NCBI GenBank assembly: GCA_023441965.1
Contig: JAEZNB010000103.1
Coordinates: 1-9,374 of the forward strand
Reading direction: 5' to 3'
DNA length: 9,374 nucleotides
Origin: Bacillota bacterium
Lineage (GTDB): Bacteria; Bacillota; Clostridia; Lachnospirales; Lachnospiraceae
Shown: in pieces, positions 5,947 through 9,374 of the stretch
How positions within the stretch are numbered: the first letter of the stretch is position 1
Layout of the letters: the number at the start of each line of letters is the position of its first letter
Translations under genes and position numbers: made by a program
The notes under the pieces: model-generated
Seen by the model: the letters and a program-made list of their open reading frames with translations, nothing else
What the model was told of the DNA's origin: nothing
Database searches by the model: none

Positions 5947-7713
5947 ATGCAAATAACAGGTCAAATTTATGGTATAAATGGACCAGTTGTTACCATAAAG
6001 GGTAATACCGGCTTTCGTATGTCTGAGATGGTTTATGTCGGTGAAGAACGACTTATCGGCGAAGTCATCGGTCTTACGAAGGACCTTACTACCATTCAGG
6101 TTTTCGAGGAAACAACTGGACTAAAGCCTAATGAGTTGGTCTATGGTACCGGCACTCAGATGTCTGTTACCTTAGCACCTGGTATCATTAGCAACATTTT
6201 TGATGGCATTGAACGTCCATTAAAAGAAATTGCAAAGCAAAGCGGTGACTTTATTCCAAGAGGCGTAAATGTTACCAGTTTGGATAATGAAAAGCTCTGG
6301 GATGTACACATTACAGTAAAACCAGGCGACAAAGTGTTTGGTGGAACTGTGATTGCTGAGGTTCAAGAAACCTCTGCTATCCTACACAAATCTATGGTAC
6401 CTCCAGCAATAGATGGTACCGTAACAAAGGTTGCACCCGATGGAAAATATAATATCACTCAAACAATTGTTACGGTTGTAACAGATCAGGGAGAAGAGAA
6501 AGAGCTATCTCTTACTCAAAAATGGCCTATTCGTATTCCAAGACCAACGATTAAACGATATGCTGCAGATAGACCTCTGCTTACGGGACAACGTATCATC
6601 GATACCTTATTCCCTATTGCAAAGGGTGGTACTGCTGCCGTTCCCGGTGGTTTTGGTACAGGTAAGACAATGACCCAGCATCAGTTAGCAAAATGGTCTG
6701 ACGCAGATATTATTGTATACATTGGTTGTGGCGAACGTGGTAATGAGATGACTAACGTATTGGAGGAATTCTCAGAGTTGGTAGACCCTAAGACTGGAAA
6801 CCTTTTGTTAGATCGAACTACGTTGATTGCCAATACCTCTAACATGCCTGTGGCTGCCCGTGAGGCTAGTATATACACAGGTATTACATTGGCTGAATAT
6901 TATAGAGATATGGGCTACCATGTAGCCATCATGGCTGACTCAACCTCCCGTTGGGCTGAAGCTCTTCGTGAGCTATCCGGACGTTTGGAAGAAATGCCTG
7001 CAGAGGAAGGTTTTCCAGCTTATTTGGCCTCTCGTCTGTCCGCTTTCTATGAAAGAGCTGGATTTATGCAGAATCTAAATGGTACAGAAGGTTCTGTCTC
7101 TATTATTGGTGCTGTATCTCCTCAGGGTGGTGACTTCTCCGAACCTGTAACCCAGAACACCAAACGATTTGTTCGATGTTTCTGGGCACTAGACAAATCA
7201 CTGGCATATGCAAGACACTTCCCAGCTATTAACTGGTTAACAAGCTACTCTGAGTACATGACTGATTTGGCACCATGGTACTTAAGCAATGTGGGTCCTA
7301 ATTTCATAACCTTAAGAAATCAGATGATTAGTATCCTAACGCAGGAGAATCAATTAAATGAAATTGTTAAATTAATTGGTGCTGACGTTCTTCCGGATGA
7401 TCAGAAGTTAGTTCTCGAGATTGCCAGAGTAATTCGTCTGGGTTTCGTTCAGCAGAATGCCTTCCATCCATCCGATACTTATGTCCCAATGGATAAGCAG
7501 TTAAAGATGATGGAGATTATTAACTATCTCTACGAGAGATCAAAACAGTTGATTACACTAGGCATGCCAATGCGTATCTTAAAAGAAAATGATATCTTTG
7601 AACGTATTATCTCTATCAAATATGATGTAGCAAATGATGAATTAAAGAAGTTTGATGATTATAAAGCTGCTGTAGATGTATATTATAACGATGTCATGGC
7701 TAAAAATGCATAA
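5947..7713 (+). CDS. ntpA: V/A-type ATP synthase catalytic subunit A
   Basis: Subunit A binds and hydrolyses (or makes) ATP in the A3B3 head. The 588-aa length is normal. The order is an N-terminal beta-barrel (1-70), the A-specific bulge insert (about 115-190), and the nucleotide domain with Walker A GGFGTGKT at 234-241 (K240), catalytic E263 in GERGNE, and Walker B VAIMADSTSRWAEA at 326-339 (D331). A helical C-terminal domain follows. K240 and E263 are 23 residues apart, as recalled for Thermus (K234, E257). The P-loop has Gly-Gly-Phe where many family members have Gly-Pro-Phe, and Thr instead of Ser or Ala before GKT. All catalytic residues are present. AGGAGG (5930-5935) precedes the ATG at 11-base spacing. 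The gene starts 20 bp after ntpE ends, and its stop overlaps the ntpB SD. Confidence 0.98.
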   Translation: MQITGQIYGINGPVVTIKGNTGFRMSEMVYVGEERLIGEVIGLTKDLTTIQVFEETTGLKPNELVYGTGTQMSVTLAPGIISNIFDGIERPLKEIAKQSGDFIPRGVNVTSLDNEKLWDVHITVKPGDKVFGGTVIAEVQETSAILHKSMVPPAIDGTVTKVAPDGKYNITQTIVTVVTDQGEEKELSLTQKWPIRIPRPTIKRYAADRPLLTGQRIIDTLFPIAKGGTAAVPGGFGTGKTMTQHQLAKWSDADIIVYIGCGERGNEMTNVLEEFSELVDPKTGNLLLDRTTLIANTSNMPVAAREASIYTGITLAEYYRDMGYHVAIMADSTSRWAEALRELSGRLEEMPAEEGFPAYLASRLSAFYERAGFMQNLNGTEGSVSIIGAVSPQGGDFSEPVTQNTKRFVRCFWALDKSLAYARHFPAINWLTSYSEYMTDLAPWYLSNVGPNFITLRNQMISILTQENQLNEIVKLIGADVLPDDQKLVLEIARVIRLGFVQQNAFHPSDTYVPMDKQLKMMEIINYLYERSKQLITLGMPMRILKENDIFERIISIKYDVANDELKKFDDYKAAVDVYYNDVMAKNA

Positions 7714-7727
7714 GGAGGGAATCTGAA

Positions 7728-9143
7728 ATGTCTATTGAATATTTAGGCTTAAGTGAGATTAACGGCCCTCTGATTGCCTTAGAGGGAGTTCAGGATGCTT
7801 CTTATGAAGAAATCGTTGAACTAACCGTAGATGGAAAAGAGAAAAAATTAGGTCGTATTGTAGAGTGCTATGAAGATAAAGCTGTAATTCAGGTCTTTGG
7901 TGGTACTGATGATATGTCCTTAAGAAACACCCATACAAAATTAACAGGCCGTCCAATGGAAATCAGCTTATCTCCTGAAATTCTAGGTCGTACTTTTAAT
8001 GGTTTAGGACAGCCAATTGATGAATTAGGTCCAATTGTGTCAGATGTGAGACGTAATGTAAATGGACAGCCACTTAATCCAGTATCCAGAGAGTACCCTC
8101 GTAACTATATTCGTACTGGTATCTCTGCCATTGATTGTCTTACCACTCTTATTCGTGGACAAAAGCTGCCTATTTTCTCCGGTAATGGTCTTCCACATGA
8201 TGAACTGGCTGCGCAGATCGTACGCCAGGCTTCCTTAGGGGGTGACTCTGATGAGGAATTCGGTATCGTTTTTGCCGCCATGGGTGTAAAGCACGATGTT
8301 GCAGATTATTTTCGTCGTGCATTTGAGGAAAGCGGCGCGGCTTCCCACGTTACTATGTTTTTAAACCTAGCAAATGACCCTGTTGTAGAGCGACTCATTA
8401 CTCCAAAGGTAGCTTTGACTACCGCCGAGTACCTGGCATTTGAATGTGGAATGCATATCTTGGTTATCTTAACCGATATGACCTCTTTTGCCGAAGCTCT
8501 TCGTGAGGTATCCTCCTCTAAAGGTGAGATTCCTTCCAGAAAAGGTTATCCGGGTTATTTATACAGCGAACTGGCTACCATTTATGAGCGTGCCGGTATT
8601 GTCGCAGGCAAGAACGGTTCTGTAACCCAGATTCCTATCTTAACCATGCCAAATGACGATATTACACATCCTATTCCCGACTTAACGGGATATATTACAG
8701 AGGGTCAGATTGTATTGGAAAGAAGCTTGCATCAGACTGCTATTTATCCTCCAATCAACGTACTTCCTTCTCTGTCTCGTCTGATGAAGGATGGTATCGG
8801 GGCTGGTTACACTAGAGAGGATCACAACGATCTTGCCAACCAACTTTTCTCCGCTTATGCTCATGTAGGAGATGCTAGAAACTTAGCAAGTGTTATTGGT
8901 GAAGACGAACTTTCTCCTCTGGATAAGAAGTATTTAGCTTTTGGTAAGCGTTTTGAACAGGAATTTGTCGGACAGGGCAAAGAAGATAATAGAACTATAG
9001 AAGAAACCTTATACCTAGGTTGGGACCTATTATCTATTCTTCCTAGAGAAGAACTGGACCGTGTAGACACCAAGATACTTGACAAATACTATCATTCTGC
9101 CGAAGTAGAGGAACAAACAGAAGCAGACGATGAGGAAGCTTAA
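7728..9143 (+). CDS. ntpB: V/A-type ATP synthase regulatory subunit B
   Basis: Subunit B alternates with A in the head and supplies the arginine finger to the catalytic site. It does not hydrolyse ATP itself. The 471-aa protein has the typical start (EYLGLSEINGPLIALEG), a degenerate P-loop SGNGLPHDEL at 151-160 in place of Walker A, and the arginine finger R351 in LPSLSRLMKDG, matching R350 recalled for E. hirae NtpB. The C-terminus is acidic (from about 458, EVEEQTEADDEEA), a feature of low functional certainty. The ATG at 7728 follows GGAGGG at 7714-7719, which abuts the ntpA stop (7711-7713), so translation of A and B is probably coupled in balanced amounts. The gene is complete and shows no unusual residues at the interface. 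Confidence 0.97.
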   Translation: MSIEYLGLSEINGPLIALEGVQDASYEEIVELTVDGKEKKLGRIVECYEDKAVIQVFGGTDDMSLRNTHTKLTGRPMEISLSPEILGRTFNGLGQPIDELGPIVSDVRRNVNGQPLNPVSREYPRNYIRTGISAIDCLTTLIRGQKLPIFSGNGLPHDELAAQIVRQASLGGDSDEEFGIVFAAMGVKHDVADYFRRAFEESGAASHVTMFLNLANDPVVERLITPKVALTTAEYLAFECGMHILVILTDMTSFAEALREVSSSKGEIPSRKGYPGYLYSELATIYERAGIVAGKNGSVTQIPILTMPNDDITHPIPDLTGYITEGQIVLERSLHQTAIYPPINVLPSLSRLMKDGIGAGYTREDHNDLANQLFSAYAHVGDARNLASVIGEDELSPLDKKYLAFGKRFEQEFVGQGKEDNRTIEETLYLGWDLLSILPREELDRVDTKILDKYYHSAEVEEQTEADDEEA

Positions 9144-9157
9144 AGGACGGTGAGTTT

Positions 9158-9374
9158 ATGAATCCAAATACCTTTCCTACAAAGGGTAATCTCATATTGG
9201 CAAAAAACTCCCTGGCCCTAGCAAAACAAGGCTTTGAGCTAATGGATAAAAAGCGTAACATTCTTATCCATGAACTAATGGGACTGATTGATGATGCCGC
9301 TGTGATTCAAAAGGAAATTGACGTTACCTTTAGCTCTGCATATCGTGCGCTCCAACAAGCTAATATTGAAATGG
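9158..9374 (+). CDS. ntpD: V/A-type ATP synthase subunit D, 3' end outside window
   Basis: Subunit D is the rotor axle that penetrates the A3B3 head and joins subunit F and C below. Only the first 72 residues (plus one base) are inside the window. They begin MNPNTFPTKGNLILAKNSL and continue FELMDKKRNILIHELMGLI. The pattern of a basic short start, then NLI-AK-SL-LA and DKKR-IL, is characteristic of the N-terminal half of the D coiled coil. The ATG at 9158 follows AAAGGACGG, a weaker SD than others in the operon, 14 bp after the ntpB stop. The C-terminal helix and the end of the operon are not visible. Confidence 0.93.
   Translation, partial: MNPNTFPTKGNLILAKNSLALAKQGFELMDKKRNILIHELMGLIDDAAVIQKEIDVTFSSAYRALQQANIEM

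Noticed and set aside
1..9374. A defence system, mobile element or CRISPR array
   Set aside because: No spaced repeats, transposase, integrase, terminal repeats or foreign-looking genes were seen. All large frames fit trmB or V-ATPase subunits.

Overview
The window looks like a low-GC Firmicute (Clostridia, probably Lachnospiraceae). The DNA is AT-rich, Shine-Dalgarno (SD) sequences are strong AGGAGG types, and the proteins resemble clostridial V/A-type ATPase and TrmB families. This assignment is inferred from general sequence character, not from a database match.

Left part (1-761): the minus strand carries trmB, a tRNA m7G46 methyltransferase, read leftward from a well-formed sigma-A promoter at 806-834. 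A perfect 12-bp inverted repeat sits on its stop codon. At the extreme left edge a strong SD on the minus strand announces another gene that starts just outside the window. An AT-rich divergent intergenic region of about 450 bp (729-1184) separates trmB from the main operon.

Right part (1185 to the end): one plus-strand operon encodes a rotary V/A-type ATPase. The order is G-like peripheral stalk subunit (interrupted), C, I, K, F, E, A, B, D, and D runs off the right end. A and B form the ATP-hydrolysing head. D and F form the central rotor stalk, and C couples it to the ring. K is the membrane rotor ring and I is the stator membrane subunit carrying the essential arginine. E and G form the peripheral stalk. 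Gaps between genes are 12-36 bp from C onward, and most genes have a clear SD, so they are almost certainly co-transcribed.

The main anomaly is the first gene. The reading frame for the G/H-type stalk subunit (1185-1496) has a good SD and a plausible C-terminus, but an in-frame TAA at codon 30 interrupts it with no frameshift. Other points of interest are: the K subunit has one canonical rotor hairpin behind an N-terminal hydrophobic extension ending in a signal-peptidase-like site; K lacks the polar residues that bind Na+ in Enterococcus hirae NtpK; two back-to-back hairpins sit directly ahead of the ntpC SD; and C precedes I while F precedes E, unlike the order recalled for Enterococcus. 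Apart from these, I see a conventional V-ATPase operon and no evidence of an undescribed system. No tRNA, rRNA, CRISPR array or mobile element was found.
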